A stretch of DNA of 64,000 nucleotides from Talinum fruticosum (Eukaryota > Streptophyta > Magnoliopsida > Caryophyllales > Talinaceae): assembly GCA_021018815.1 (NCBI GenBank), contig JAITYX010000033.1:4148001-4212000 (forward strand), written 5' to 3'. Numbering within the stretch: the first letter of the stretch is position 1; each line of letters starts with the position of its first letter. Below the pieces are notes generated by a model. That model searched no databases, was not told the origin of the DNA, and worked only from the letters and a program-made list of their open reading frames with translations. A program made the position numbers and the translations under genes. Below are positions 44,401-57,543 of this stretch, one piece after another.

Positions 44401-45588
44401 AATAAACATAAAATTGACATTCAACCTGCAAATATGACAAAGATTGTAGTTCATGTGGAATATTCAAACAACAAATACGCAAGTTATGCAAGTAGACAAG
44501 ATAATAAAGAGACAAGTAGGCAAAAGAAAAAATACTTCAAATAACATAAGTTAGTATCACAAATAAAACAAGATTGTCTTCATTAATAACCACAAATATT
44601 GCATTAATAAAAAATCATCATCCTCCTAATCATCTTAATCACCTTCAAGCTCCATATCATCCTCAACTTCTGTATCATCCATTTCAGTAAACTCCTCCTC
44701 CTCCTCCTCCTCATCATCATCATCCTCCTCATTCACATGAGTCACTCTTAGAACATCCCTATCAAGTACCGCATATCCATCATCCCTAAGATCATCAATT
44801 TGAGTATCTTCTGTTGTGATAATAGCATATGACATACTCTCTTCTTGATGTGCATTCTTCAATATGTATTGACTATCTACTCTAGATCTAGGAGTTGTCT
44901 TTATAACAACCCACCAATCTTGGTTATCTTTTCTTCTCACTTGGATAAGGTGCATAGTACACTTGTGTTGTAAAATTTGAAAAAATTAAATGGATCATAT
45001 TTCCTATATCGCCAAGTATGTGTAATTTCCACAATGCCAAAATCTTTATGAACTCTTGTACCAATATACTGGGAATCATCAAACTAATGACAAGTAAAAA
45101 CACACACTTTTTTATGGGCTCTCCTTGGTACTCCACCTCAACTACGTCTTTCAAAATCCCATAAAAGTCATTTTTAATGCCACTTTCCCCAGCCCCTTTG
45201 GCACAAACTCCACAGTTATTGGTTGTTTTATCTTCAGTCCAACCCTCTGTGTGGAATTTATAACCATTAACTGTATAGATGGGCCATGTATTTACATGTT
45301 TGAGTGGTCCCATTGCTAATTGACATAAATATTGATGGCGTTCCACATAATATATTTGCATCATGCCAACATATTTGGGAAGAAAAATATAAATTGATTA
45401 GTTGATAAGTAATATACATTTAGTTAATTATTATTGACATTAATAAGTATATAAACTTACATTATATTTAAACCATGGAGCAAATTCAGTTGCAATCAAA
45501 GCATCAACCTCCTTATCAGAAATATACGGATTATGTTACCTTTTTTCTTGGGTGAAAAAGTTATCAAATGTGTCTATCATTTATTGAA

Positions 45589-45591
<3 letters not shown>

Positions 45592-45642
<51 letters not shown>
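45592..45642. repeat. (TA)n microsatellite in a CACTA intron
   Basis: About 50 bases of TA in an intron between the DUF4218 and DUF4216 exons. An exon with a donor (TATAAT then GTAAGT on the minus strand) lies just left of it near 45463. Confidence 0.9.
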
Positions 45643-45644
<2 letters not shown>

Positions 45645-46267
45645 TTGAGGAATTTAAAGAGTGCATACTAACCCAATATAAGGTTACACTTCTTCACAAT
45701 TGAGCAACACATACGGATGAGCGAGTATGATATTCATCAGTTAACCACCATTTCATAACTTGTGCACTAAGACAACCTTGTGGGCGCGAAAAACCGACGA
45801 GTTGATGATATATTATCTTGATCACTGTCGTCCTCATTTCTTCTCACTCTATTCCTTATGCAAGGTACATTAGATGCTAAATAATACGTGCAAAAGTGAG
45901 GTGTTTCAAGATTAATGTAAGCCTCACATATTGAACCTTCCGGACGAGCTTTATTCTTCACCATTTTCTTTAATAAACCTAAAAACCTATGATAAAAATT
46001 TTTGTATTAAATTGTTAGTAAATCTTAACTCAACGTGTTTTTAACTAATTATAAATTAAATAAATATGTGTTACCTTTCAAATGGATACATCCAACAATA
46101 TTGGACGCATTCTCCTAGTCTTGCTTCATGAGCCACATGTATGGGCAAATGTTGCAAGGAGTTGAAAAAACCAAGAGGAAAGATACGTTGTAATTTGCAT
46201 AAGGTAACAACAATGCACTTTTCAATTTGGGACAATTTATCCTCCCAAAATATTGGAGAGCATAAGT

Positions 46268-46716
46268 GGGTGTTTGGCCTAGATTTTAAAACTGTTTTTG
46301 AATTTAAAAACAAAAATTAGGCCAAACACTAATTTTTTAAAAATTAAAACTATTTTTCAAAAACGATTTTGGAAAAAAACTCCCCAAAAACAGAAACAAT
46401 AAATAGCTGTTTTTGTTTCTAATTTTTGGAAAAACTCCATAATAACCACCCGAATCCCATTCTCTCTCTGTGTGTCCTATCTTTTTAAGTTATTTTAATT
46501 TCTCTCTCTCCTGTATCTTTATCTCTATCATCTCTCTTTTATTTTGTTTTATCTCTATCTTATTTCTATACTTTTAGAAATTTTAGCAAAACAAATTAAT
46601 TATTTAAAAACACTTATATAAAATTTAGGCCAAACACTTCAAATTTTTCTTAAAAACAATTTTCAAAAAATACTTTTTAAAAACAAAAATAATTTTTAAA
46701 AATTAGGCCAAACATG
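46268..46716. mobile_element. MITE with GTTTGGCC terminal inverted repeats, inside DUF4218 coding sequence
   Basis: The left end GGGTGTTTGGCCTA and the right end TAGGCCAAACATGCT are inverted repeats, and the roughly 450-base AT-rich interior has further internal inverted blocks (TAGGCCAAACACT near 46317 and 46627). It has no coding capacity. TIRs of the GTTTGGCC type are common in plant hAT-like MITEs. The conserved protein is interrupted exactly here, which makes the insertion certain. The target duplication could not be resolved; CTTAGAGC and CTTATGCT flank it on the minus strand. Confidence 0.8.
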
Positions 46717-49700
46717 CTCTAAGTCTCGAAAGAATTGGCTAAGTTTAGTTAGAGGCTTCCATATTTGTTCGGGTAGTACACTAAATGCAACCGGAAGCAA
46801 TGACTGTATGAACATATGACAATCATGGCTCTTCATTCCGCTTATTTTAGCTTTATCAACACCAACACATTTAGCTAAATAAGAGGAATAAGAGGTAGTG
46901 CACTAAGTTCGGTTAGAGGTTTCACGGGTTTGCCATTAGCCAACTCTTTGAGCTCTAACCCTTTTCGCCTACAATACAACTTTAAGTCCATTCTTGCTTT
47001 GACATTGTCTTTCGTTTTCCCATCCACATCCATTCTTGTATTGAAAACAACATCAAAGACATTCTTCTCAACATGCATGGCATCGAAATTGTGCGGAAGT
47101 AAGTTTGTTTTCCAATATGGCAATTCCCAAAATATACTTTGCTTCGTCTAGTTATGAATTTTGTCAAACCCATTAATAACAAATGGTCCATTCTCAATCA
47201 CCTTTGGAAGGTGTTGTATGGTTTCCTATATTTGTTTCCCAATTAATATGTTTGGTGGCCTATCCTTTTTAACCTTGTTCTTCCTAAAACCATCCTTATT
47301 CCTCCTATATTGATGATCCATTGACAGAAATTGTCGATGACACTCAAACCATGTCGGTTTCCTTCGATTTTGTAAGGGAAAAGCTTTAGATGAGGACATA
47401 AAAATTGGACAAGCTAATTTTCCATGATTACCCATCCAGATAACATGCCATATGTAGGGAAATCATTAATAGTCCACATCAATGCAACCTTCATGACAAA
47501 ATTTTCCTTTCGAGAAATGTCATATGTTTCAACACCTTCATTCCGTAATGTTTTCAAATAATCTATTAAAGGTTGTAAATAGATGTCTATGTTAACCCCA
47601 AGGCTCTTTAGACTAGGAATAATACAATTTAAAAACATAAAAGGTGTAGTCATACACATTTCCGAAGGAAGATTTTAAAGAGTTAGAATTGCTGGCCAAC
47701 ATGAATATTGTTTAGCAAATTTTGATGAAAATGGAGAGAATCCATTAGCACATAAACCAAGTCTAACATTACGTGGTTCAGATGCAAATTCAGGCCAAAC
47801 TTTATCAAAATGCTTCCATGCTTCCCCATCCGATGGATGACATAACACCCCTGGCTCCCGTGAATTTTCATAATGCCATCTCATGTACCTTGCAGAACTC
47901 TAAGATGCAAACAACCTTTTCAGCCTTGGAATAATGGGAATGTAATGCATTCTTGCTAAAGGAACATTCTTTTGGTTGCTATTTTTTTGAACTTTCGAGT
48001 CTTACATCGAGGAGCATCACAAAATTTGCATTATTGTAGATGTGCGTCATCTTTATAATACAACATACAACCATTAATGCAACAATCAATTTTTACAAAA
48101 GTCAGCCCAAGTTTTCTCACTAATTGTTTTGCATCTTAGAAGTTATTCGGGACGTAGTTGTTAGATGGACACACTTCTTTCATAAGCTCCGTGACATCAT
48201 TAAAACAATTCTGGGACATATTGTGCTCAGATTTAATGCTCATCAACCATAGGGCAATAGATAACTCAGTGTGGTTAGGACAACCATCCCACAATGGACG
48301 TTGTAGTGCATCTAAAGGTCATAAAACCTTTGTGCTTTTGGATTAGGAGGTTATGACACATGTTGACGATAACTCAAAGCATCTTCAACCATTGTCTGAT
48401 GAGCATTATTGGGCATATAATCATGAAAAGGAGTGCTTGATGTACTATGATTCACGTTAATTTGTACATGTTCATGGGGTTCAAGTTCCCCATGCGATGT
48501 CCAATAATATCCATTCATGAACCTTTTCTTATAAAGGTTCACCTTTACTTCTTCAAATGACAGAAATTGTGGGTTCTTACTCTTAGCACAAGGACACCTA
48601 TATACGTTATCTCTCAAATACACACGTTTTTTGCAAAGGCATCAAACTCATTAACCCCCTCCATGAACTTCGGCATTAATCAACCACGATTGGGAAAAAT
48701 CCTATTAACCATCCACCTACGATGTTCCGGTATTTCCATATTCTGTTTGAAATTAAGCAAACTATTTCATTAGTTTCTTAATTTAATTTGCAAGTATGAG
48801 TGATAAGAGAAGCCTAAATCATTAAATAATTAAAATAGACTAATTTTCTACACTAACAACATACAATAGAAACTAAACGTATTCACGCATATACTATTTG
48901 CATAAAAACATCATTTATGTCAAGTAAACCAATGATATACCATTTGTATTATTCACTATGTACACTATTATACAAAAGTATACACATTATTTACACATAA
49001 TAACAATCAAATGTACACTATTATACAAAAATATAGACATTATTTACACATAATAACAATCACATGTGCAAAGGGAATCAAACTCCAACATGCAAATTAT
49101 CAATCAACCACAACACAATTGGTTCGATTCCACAACAAGATATACATTATCGGGCCATACCACACCGATCGTATAGATTGATGCTGGCCAATTAATCCCT
49201 TCCGCCACAATCACAATAAAATTTATAATTAAAAAATAAGTATATTTGCATTAGCCATATAGAAGACATACCTTTAGTGAACACTAAACACTAGCTTCCA
49301 AATCAAAGTACAACTATAAGAGTCCTTAGACTTATGTTTCCTACATAAAAAATAATAGTCATAAGGTTTTACAATATAGTAAATAATTCATTAATACAAA
49401 AAGAAAATATCAATAAGACAAACATTATACTTAGTCATAAGGTCTAAAAAGTCCGTGATATATTGCATATACTATGTAAGAAAAGTCAAGGGCAAGCATT
49501 GATCGAAGTATCCACTTCCCAATCTTAGAGGTCCATGATACATTTAAGTATGATATTCTGGTCCCGAGTATAAAGCTCATTCATTCAAGCCATTATCAAT
49601 GCACTTGTATATTTTAAACATTACATCCTAAAAGAAGAAGATACTTATTCAAAGCTCATATCGATTTGAATCAATTGTAAATGTTGCATAAATCAAACCA

Positions 49701-50406
49701 ATGCCCCAAAGTTAAGTAGACCTGTTCTACTCAAAATAGGAATGGGCTAGGACATGGACTTATCACTAATTTTGAACAAGGGTAAGTCAATTCCATAACT
49801 ATATTTTCACTCCGTATAAATCATAATAGGCTTACGAGAAGGTATGACTACATATCATAACAAACTCGTAATGTCATTTTGTCGACACGTCAAAATTAAA
49901 TGATTATCGCCAAATCGACTATTGGATATTATAGAAAATTGGTGACATTAAAGAAAAGGTTCGCACAAGTCTAATTCAAAGCATTATTAAAAGTCGATGA
50001 GAATAACCCTACATTGGTATACGGAAAGGATCATTTGGAATAGAACTCAGAAAAATTTGGACAAAGCTACATATTAAATTGATTTTGTTAATTATCGCTC
50101 TTAGGGCAATGATTAAGCAAAGTATTTGAAATGGAGTGTAAAGTAAGCCTCTAAAGAAGATTTCGAATTCGGACTCAAGTTTTCAGCCATCACACAATAA
50201 CAAACCATTGCCCTTACTTATTCAACCAATTCAATCGCAAGTCTAACATCATTGTCAAAATTAAGATGTGCTCGAGAAATATATATTTTCTTAACCAAAA
50301 TTGGCAATTAACCACAATCGGAGGAATTAAAGACAGAACCAAGCAAATAAAAAAAAATCTACCCAATTTAGATCCGGACGAAGAGAGAGGGAGGGAGGAA
50401 GATACC

Positions 50407-50510
50407 TGTCGGTGGAGCATTTGCCCCTCGTAGAGTCGCCGGACATTGCTCGGTATCTCCGGCCACACTGAAACTAAAGGTGAAAGTCCCATTCAGATCG
50501 AGACGGATGA
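50407..50510 (-). other. Likely 5' untranslated exon of the CACTA transposase gene
   Basis: A GC-richer block on the minus strand ends CACCGACAG then GTATCTTCC, a good splice donor, followed by a pyrimidine-rich intron start. It is the only non-AT-rich stretch upstream of the transposase start at 48739. No protein match was seen, and the assignment rests on position. Confidence 0.4.
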
Positions 50511-50519
50511 GGGAAGGAG

Positions 50520-53326
50520 GAGTTTCATTTGTAATATGGACTATCCCCTAGGTTTAAAGCCTTAAAACCCTTCTTAAAATTCATAATATAACTCGACGAG
50601 CCATACACTCGGAGTATACAACTCAACGACCACATGCCGAGTTTAGCCAATCATGCATTAAACTTAAAACAATCTAAATGGTTCACTATACATCTGGTAA
50701 AAACTATATGAGCTAAATTACAAACTACAAAACTTAGAAATATAGGAAATGCACGTTAGCAACTTGAGTCACTTCGAGTAAACAACAATCGGCAAACGAC
50801 ATGCGAGTCTAGATTATGCTAAGGTATTAGACATCCCTTCCGAGAGTGTACCGCAACATCTGGGAAGGGGAAGGGGAAATCGTGGGCGTGAGTAACCACG
50901 AGCTCACCGGAAAGTCTCGAGACTCTTAAAATTGAAATCCTTGACACATATTATTGATAATAATGAAATTGGCGAAAGCATAATAACATAATACAAATAT
51001 ATATACTTTTCAATGAAATCCCTTGAAATCATTTGGAACGTAAAGATCATAACTCTTCAATCATTTAAAAACATGATTTCACACTCATTAACAATTCTTT
51101 AAGAACTGAATCAACTTTCTCCGGGCTTTCGGGGACTCGAACTAGCACTTGATGATTTCTCATGATTTCTTATAATTTCGCTTAGTTTCTCCGATTTCTC
51201 TAGGCACGACCCTAAATAAAAGGCTCACGGGACCTATCTTCTAGGAAGTCTCCGGTCGGACATCCCGATCCCCAAGATCGCTGTTGGAACCCTTCCCTCG
51301 AAGTTTCTAGCCGGGCATCCACACAAATGAGGACCCCGGTTCGGACCCTTCGGTATGCTAAACGATCCTAGCCAAGTTGATTCAAAACAATTTGCACATA
51401 ATCATTCATCATGTTTGCTTCAAACAACTTTCTTAAATCAATTTAACACAAGGGAAGGCAAGACACCACGTGTCACCCCTTTTATTCAAGCAAGTCTCCT
51501 ATTTCCCATATACATAATTCTCGTCGTATTCTGTTTTGAAGGTCACAAATCAATCCACATAAATACATATTCCCTTACTATTCTAATTTCCCGTTCCTCT
51601 TTTATACTCCAAGGTCCATTTTCCGAACTCAATTCACCTTCAAGCTTAAGGAGTTTAGGAACTAAAACTTCTCTAAGCCACAATAACCGCAAGTAATCGC
51701 CACTTAACTTCAACGTCCCAACTTCTCACAAATTGTCATCTTTACCTCAAACTCTCATCTTATATTTCTATCTCATTAATCACTCTTTCTCGTCCAAACT
51801 CAATCATACAACTCTTAATCTTTTTTCATCACTCAACTTCCACTAGCTCCGCTTATCTTCGAATTTAGTTCAACCTAAAGGATTTAAATATCTTTTGAAC
51901 TCAATTATCCTAACAATCACCCACTTCTTACTCCAATGCATCAGTTGTGCATCAATCGGTATGAACTCTCACTCCCCTTTATACTTCACTCGTTAAATCC
52001 CGACATTAGCAATTATTTCTTAACATCGCAAATTGAAGAAATTTCTAAGGGTTCAATCTGAAATACTAATTCATAATTTATGGCCAAACCACAACATGCT
52101 CATCCCCAACTAACTGAAATCTTGACACTACTCACTAGACCTAAGACACCTAACTCCATCTCGAATTCCCGGGTTTCCAATTCAGGCTTAAACAACTTCC
52201 AAATTCCTTCAAGGCTCCTAATTCAACTTTTAACAACTACTAAACTCCTTCAAGTTTCTAATTCGGACTTATTAGCTCAATTCGGTTTACTTATATCCTA
52301 ATTCAGCCCCAACTACTTCCTAATTTCAGTCAATAGCATAAACATTTAATATTCACAACAAAACTCATTTGGGTTTCGAAATTACTATAAATTTAGAGTA
52401 TAGGACTACCCACCTTGAATTTTACGATTTGAGAAATAGATTGAGTGTTCTGCGCTCTGCCGGGTTCCGGTGTCTCGCTTTCCCTCTCTTTTCTCGCTTC
52501 TAGTCCGGGTCCCTCGGTTTCACCCACTTGAGCTCTTTCTCTTGCTCTGTTTCGGTCGGGTCTGCTCCCCTTGCCTCTCGGTTCTCATTTCTTGTTTCCT
52601 TTGCTCTCTGCGCTCTCTGTCTCTGCTCGGGTCCTTCTTACGCCTCTTTTTATCCCGGTCCCTCACTCTTTTTCTTCGCTCGCCGCCTATTAACATTGCC
52701 AGCTGCTCAAGTCTTCGGTCTGCGGTGTTCCCGGCCACCGCTCGGTCTCCTCGGCCGTCGCATTCGCTTCCCTTCTCCTGGTCTCGATTTTGCCTTCCTT
52801 CGGGCCCTGGCTAATCCCCAACATTTGCCGGCCGCCTCTCCTCCGTTCGCCGTTCAGCCCGCTGGCCTCCGGCCGCTTCTTCAGCTCTCACGCTCTCCTT
52901 CTCTCTCTATGTGTCCTCCTTCTCGCTTTTCCCTTTCTTTGTTCCGCTTAGGGCCTCGAGGCCTTCCGAATTTACTTCTCTTTATCTCCACCGATTAATT
53001 CTCGGTCCTTAACCCTTATTGTATCCCAAATCATCCCCTAATCTTACCGCCTTTCACTCTTCTCTTGTTTTGTTTGTTTTGGTTTAGCATTATCTAAATT
53101 AAACCCAACTAAGTGGCATAAGCGGTCTCGGGTCTTTATTTAGCTAATCCGGGCAGAAAATTTGGAGGAAGGAATTAATACGCTTCACTAATAATAATTT
53201 ACTCAAATAGATTTATGAATATCTAACCACACATATAACTTGGTCATTCGACCTACTATATTTAATTAAGGCTAAACAATTAACCTAACTTATATAACTA
53301 CCTAACCCAAAATTACAGGTCTTACA
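50520..53326 (-). repeat. 3' LTR of the non-coding Tekay-related element (terminal 156 bases missing)
   Basis: It matches 59328 onward and 32210 onward. The LTR terminal part that would start TATAACACC on the plus strand is absent, cut at the CACTA junction. The right end is GGTCTTACA at 53326, followed by a polypurine tract (53327-53340, minus strand). The CT-rich block is at 52440-53000; long frames across it are artefacts. Confidence 0.85.
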
Positions 53327-53761
53327 TTTCTTCCCTACTTAAAAGAATTTCGTCCCCAAAATTCGGAACAAGTGGTATCTAAGATACGTAAGGTATAATC
53401 ACATACACATGAGTAACACTAGTACACTTAACATGGAAGAAAACTCAATTAGGCAGCCATGGTTATCGGAATTACTAGGGAGTCTCGATGGGTTAGTGAG
53501 TTCCAGTCTCCTCTGTACCATCATTTCGATACGTCTGCTCACTAAATTTAGAAGGCGCCATGGAGAAAATCGTACTAGAAAAGAGCAAATAGTTGGCTTG
53601 GAAAGATCTTACCACTTGTTTTAAATTGGATACTAATGTCTCCACCAAACACTTATGCAATGAACACATTAACTTGGCATGCATCTAGTTCAAACATCTC
53701 AAACTACCATCTAGCTCCTTATCCTCCACAAACTTAAGCAAACTCTATGGCCGAGCTAGTT
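53327..53761 (-). mobile_element. Non-coding Tekay-related element, interior, 3' part
   Basis: Begins with the polypurine tract and matches, in reverse complement, 1740-2180 of the first element in the window. No retrotransposon domain is present. It is split at 53761/57549 by the env-only Sirevirus. Confidence 0.75.
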
Positions 53762-53766
53762 GGATG
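53762..53766 (+). other. Left target-site duplication of the env-only Sirevirus
   Basis: GGATG is repeated exactly at 57544-57548, directly outside the two ends of the element. Confidence 0.88.
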
Positions 53767-53949
53767 TGAAGACTCGGACTTTCTACTCACACTTTTCCGA
53801 GTTCCATCGAGGAATCGGGTATACGACTTCATCTCTTATAGGGTTTTGATTTCAAGTCATTCCATGTGCCTTAGAAGCTTTGGTGAGTGATATAGCTCCT
53901 TCTTCCTTCTCTCTCTCAAGCTTATCTGCTCTCTCTTTTCTCCATCAAA

Positions 53950-55560
53950 ATGCCGAAAAGAGGTTCTCACCCTAATTTTCTTAGCTCTGCCACCAAGAAA
54001 CCCCGCACAAAAGCCGGGAAGGCCCCTCAAATTCGAAACCTCTTGTCACCCAAGCACCTTGCGCAGGATGATAAATTCTTCCCAACCACAAAATTTTCGT
54101 GGTTGCCTCACAAACAATCGACCGAGGTTTACAATTTTCTCTGTTTCGGCGAGTTCATTTATCCTGAACTCGTTTGTGAGTTTTACACTCACCTTTCCAG
54201 CTCCGAGGGTATTCTAGCCTCCAGAGTTCGAACATCACTTGTTCGAATAAACACTTCCCTCCTCCATCGTCTATTCAATGTATCTTCCCTTTTCAGCAAT
54301 CCAATACCTTTCAATGAGGTTGCTGACGACTTCTTTGAAAAGTACGCTAAAGAGTTCCCCGGGTCACGTAAAAACTTTTCGTGACCCACCTAAAGTCGAA
54401 GCTCGCCTTTTGTGTTTCTTGCTAATGAGAACCTTCTTCTCACAACATTCCAGCAAGGAGAACCCCAACTCCAAACATCTTAAACCTCTTTTTGATATCC
54501 TAGAGGGCTACGAAGTAGACCTCTTTCCCGCTATCATTGAGCAAATGCCCGCTATGCCAGGTCAAACTTATAACAAAAAGAACACCTCTCTTCCCTTCGG
54601 TGCTCTTCTCACTCTCATTTTCAAACAGTTCAAAGTTCCTCTTCCCTCGGATCCGAACACCGTTTCGAGGCTGCCATTGTAGTCGGCAAGAAGGAACTTC
54701 TTGGGTACGGATACCAGGAAACCAAACCTGGTGTCCGGATCCACAGCTCGAGCCGAGGCCACCCTCTCCGCCTCGGACTTAGACCGAAATGCCTCTTTCT
54801 CTTCTTGCTCCACCTGGTGGTGCCTCCACCTCAGGTGCTTCTAAAACTCTTTCTTCCATTTTATCCACCACTTTCATGGACAAAATCTCTTCTGTGTCCT
54901 TGGAACTCAAGGACCTTCTCCGATCATTCAAGATCGTATTCCAGTCCATGACCATCAACTAGAAAACCGCCCAATCTCAAATTCGGGAGCAGCAGGACGT
55001 GCTCCTTGAGATGAAGGCTCGGTAAAGGAGCAAAGAGAGCTTCTTGAGCTCCTTCAGGAGAGAAGGTCCAAGGTAGCTCAAGATCCAGGTAACTCGGACA
55101 CCTCCGAGGAATCCTCGAGCCCCGCCAAGTCCTCCTAAGACGAGAGGAGAAGAAGAAGAAGAAGGAGAAGAAGCGGAGGAGCTCGCGGCTGAGGCGACTC
55201 CTTTTGATCAAGGAGAGCCGAAGGACAAGGAGAGCAAGAAGCACAAGGAGCAAGCAATCGAGGGTCCGGGTGCTCCTGAGCGCAACCAAAGGTGATCGGC
55301 TCGGACAGCAGTCTGCGTGGGTCGGAAGAACCTACTCGTCCAAGGCCGAGTTAGCAGCAGAGTTAGCTCGAGCACACCCCTCCGGTCGTTGAGTTCCAAG
55401 AGGATGAGCCTTTGGACGACCTAGTTCCGGGTCGGCCACTCGGACTGAGCCGATACTGGAGATTCCTGTACTTCCTCCACCGCGCTCAAGCACATCGTCA
55501 AGATCTTATCAGCGCCGGTGCACCACTTGTCCTTCCTCTTTAACCCCGACTGATCCATTC
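53950..55560 (+). pseudogene. Sirevirus env-like gene, second copy (Transposase_32-type domain)
   Basis: The frame from 53950 is open for 144 codons: MPKRGSHPNFLSSATKKPR, DDKFFPTTKFSWL, VYNFLCFGEFIYPELVCEFY, RINTSLLHRLFNVSSLFS, FNEVADDFFEKYAKEFPGS. A small deletion near 54382 shifts the frame, and the domain continues with LLCFLLMRTFFSQHSSKENP, FDILEGYEVDLFPAI and SLPFGALLTLIF (54405-54620). Further decayed parts include a Ser/Glu/Lys-rich region to about 55200 and the end near 55560. It is the better preserved of the two copies. Protein function is unknown; lineage knowledge links the family to Sirevirus env-like proteins. Confidence 0.78.
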
Positions 55561-55933
55561 CCTCCTTAGTTTCTTAGTGTTTTATTTACAGTATTTCATG
55601 TTTTTCTTTTTGTCCAGGACATCAAATATGTACTTTCTTGTTGTATTCCTCCTAGTTTTTTGTTTTTGTTGAAAGGCAAGGGGAGAATAGATAAAAAAAT
55701 TGTTGTCTTGTTTAGCGGGAGTCTCTCTCACCCTCTGTAAATATTTTTTTCTTTGACATTAATAAATTAAATACATTTCATTAATAATTGCTTGTCTATC
55801 TGGATTTATTTCCTTTCTTGCTCGATAGCTGTGAAATCTCAAGTTCTTTTCTAAGCAAGTTTCCAAAATCAGATTTATATCACTAACAAAGTTTTGTTTA
55901 AGTTTTGAATGCCTTTCATAAAAAAGGGTAGAT

Positions 55934-57543
55934 TGAAGACTCGGACTTTATACTCACACTTTTCCGAGTTCCATCAAGGAATTAGGGATACGACTTTATC
56001 TCTTATAGGGTTTTGATTTCAAGTCATTCCATGTGCCTTAGAAGCTTTGGTGAGTGATATAGCATTTTCTCTCGAGTGTTATAGAAACTATTATATATGC
56101 TTACGCTTGACTCTAGCCGACTCGGAAAGCATATTTCTACCTGCCACATCACACTTAGTTCTGAGTCACTCAACACTCGGATCTATCGCATGTTCAAACA
56201 CTTTATTTCACGAGCATAAACTCGAGTCCGACTTTGTGTTCCAGGAATTATATTATTATTTCACTATTCTAAGTCGAGCATACTTTGTTTGAACTTTGTT
56301 TAGTCTAGATCAAGTTTGTTGACTCCGATATTCTTTATCCGACTCGATTATCTTCTAGATTGACTAAGATGGAATTTTGAGTATCATGGATATAAGACTC
56401 AGAAAATTTCATTCCTTTTCCGACTCGGATAATTAGTCACTTAATTATCTTAATTATGTTATTATTTGTGTCTAATCTTGGACCAAAGTATTTTATACTT
56501 TGAGAACCAAATTAATTTACTTTTGTAGGTTATTCAAATGAGGCTATCCTATTTTTGAATTGCAAAAGTAACCGGCTTTAAAACGTCAAATCACCAGCGA
56601 GATAAGGCTTTTTCCACCTTCGACCTAGCCCCGGACAACGTGTCGGGGTTATCTGTTTCCAAAATGGGAAATCTGCAACACTAAGCTCAACGGTGGTTTC
56701 CACCTTATTTTTCAAGACACCACCGAGTGGTTTTGGGACTTCCAAAGGAGTCCGGAGCCGTTGCCCAACGTTCATATCTCAACGGATATTTTCTGAGTGA
56801 CTCGGAAAATCCATTACAACGGTCACAAGGGACTTCTAGTCGGAAGATGGACACAACGGCTAAGGTTTTTGGTCATCTTTAAATAGAAGCCAACTTCCAA
56901 GACTTGAAGATTGCTGAACCAACTGTTAATACACATACATGAGCAAAAGTCATTGTATTCATTCCCAATCTTCTACTTACAACTCCAATTCCGCATTTAT
57001 TATTTCTCCGAGTTGTAAGGTCTTGTACTCGATTACAAACACTCTCTTTCTTACTCTCTAAGTAAGGTCCCTTGACTGAGCTGTAAGGGTTAACTCAGCT
57101 CGGTTGTCCCTAACTCGTAAGGGTGATCTTAGTTAGGAAGTAGTAGATAAGATAAGGTAATTTTGGAGTCTAGGAAAAACTTGTAAGGAGTTGTCTAAGG
57201 GAGCAACTCGGGTTGAGTCGATCTACTGAATTTTGTGGACTCAAAATAGTGGATTTGACTTCCTGCTTGGATTAGCACGGTCGGTGGTTTTATGCCCCAG
57301 GAGGGTTTCCACGTACTTTCTGAGTTATTAGTTTTTCGAGTGCATTCTAGACTCGGACAGTTTCAAAGTTCTCGCTTAATCTGTTTCTTCACTCTTCATT
57401 GAATTCTAAGTTAGTACTTTTCTGAGCTCATCCTTGACTCTCGGTCACCTCGGATTCATATCTATTTTAAATTTCAAGCAAATTTCATCATCACCCTATT
57501 CACCCCCTCTAGGGTGACTTAGCCTCTCCCGAGCAAACCTTCA
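55934..57543 (+). repeat. 3' LTR of the env-only Sirevirus
   Basis: About 1610 bases, TGAAGACTCGG to AACCTTCA. A weakened TATA box (TTTAAATAG near 56877), with ACAACGGTCA (56816-56825) and ACAACGGCTA (56853-56862) upstream. Collinear with the other family LTRs. Confidence 0.9.

Larger units (their letters stand above)
44635..48739 (-). pseudogene. CACTA TNP2-type transposase gene with DUF4218 and DUF4216
   Basis: Start codon at 48737-48739 (MEIPEHRRWMVNRIF). Domains on the minus strand: transposase-associated domain (YLRDNVYRCPCAKSKNPQF, to about 48351); TNP2 N-part (LVRKLGLTFVKIDCCINGCM near 48060-48120; CDAPRCKTRKF); TNP2 core (VLCHPSDGEAWKHFDKVWP near 47800-47855; SEPRNVRLGLC; YGMLSGW near 47440; KLACPIF; YWKTNLLPHNFDAMHVEKNV near 47060-47118); DUF4218 (LTKLSQFFRDL near 46730, interrupted by a MITE, then KLQRIFPLGFFNSLQHLPIH and VQYCWMYPFER); NKARPEGSICEAYI near 45930; and DUF4216 (NDFYGILKDVVEVEY near 45160; DWWVVIKTTPRSRV) ending in an acidic tail, stop at 44635. 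The encoded transposase would cut and paste CACTA ends. An in-frame stop, frameshifts and the MITE make it a pseudogene. Confidence 0.85.
42512..50519 (-). mobile_element. CACTA (En/Spm) transposon with two genes, both termini missing
   Basis: The left end matches 62110-62290 of the copy that carries a CACTA terminus, which shows that the terminal inverted repeat and the subterminal repeat block (about 680 bases) are missing here. The right end stops after a 5' untranslated exon and abuts a Tekay LTR at 50520. Two minus-strand genes are present: a TNP2-type transposase with DUF4218 and DUF4216 modules (44635-48739) and a Ptta/En-Spm-type gene (42612-44400). 48740-50406 holds only AT-rich intron-like sequence. 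Confidence 0.85.
53767..57543 (+). mobile_element. Env-only Sirevirus deletion derivative
   Basis: It starts TGAAGACTCGGAC and matches the LTR start at 55934 for only 130 bases (53767-53896). It then jumps directly to the leader of the env-like gene (53897-53949), the gene itself, the upstream purine tract (55672), the polypurine tract and a complete 3' LTR (55934-57543). The remaining 5' LTR, primer site, gag and pol are missing. Perfect GGATG duplications flank it, so the outer ends are original. The junction has a short AGC microhomology. Confidence 0.88.

Noticed and set aside
52470..52998. Overlapping plus-strand open frames of 114 and 156 codons
   Set aside because: Same CT-rich LTR block as at 34200 and 37440. 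No domain, no codon signal and overlapping frames.
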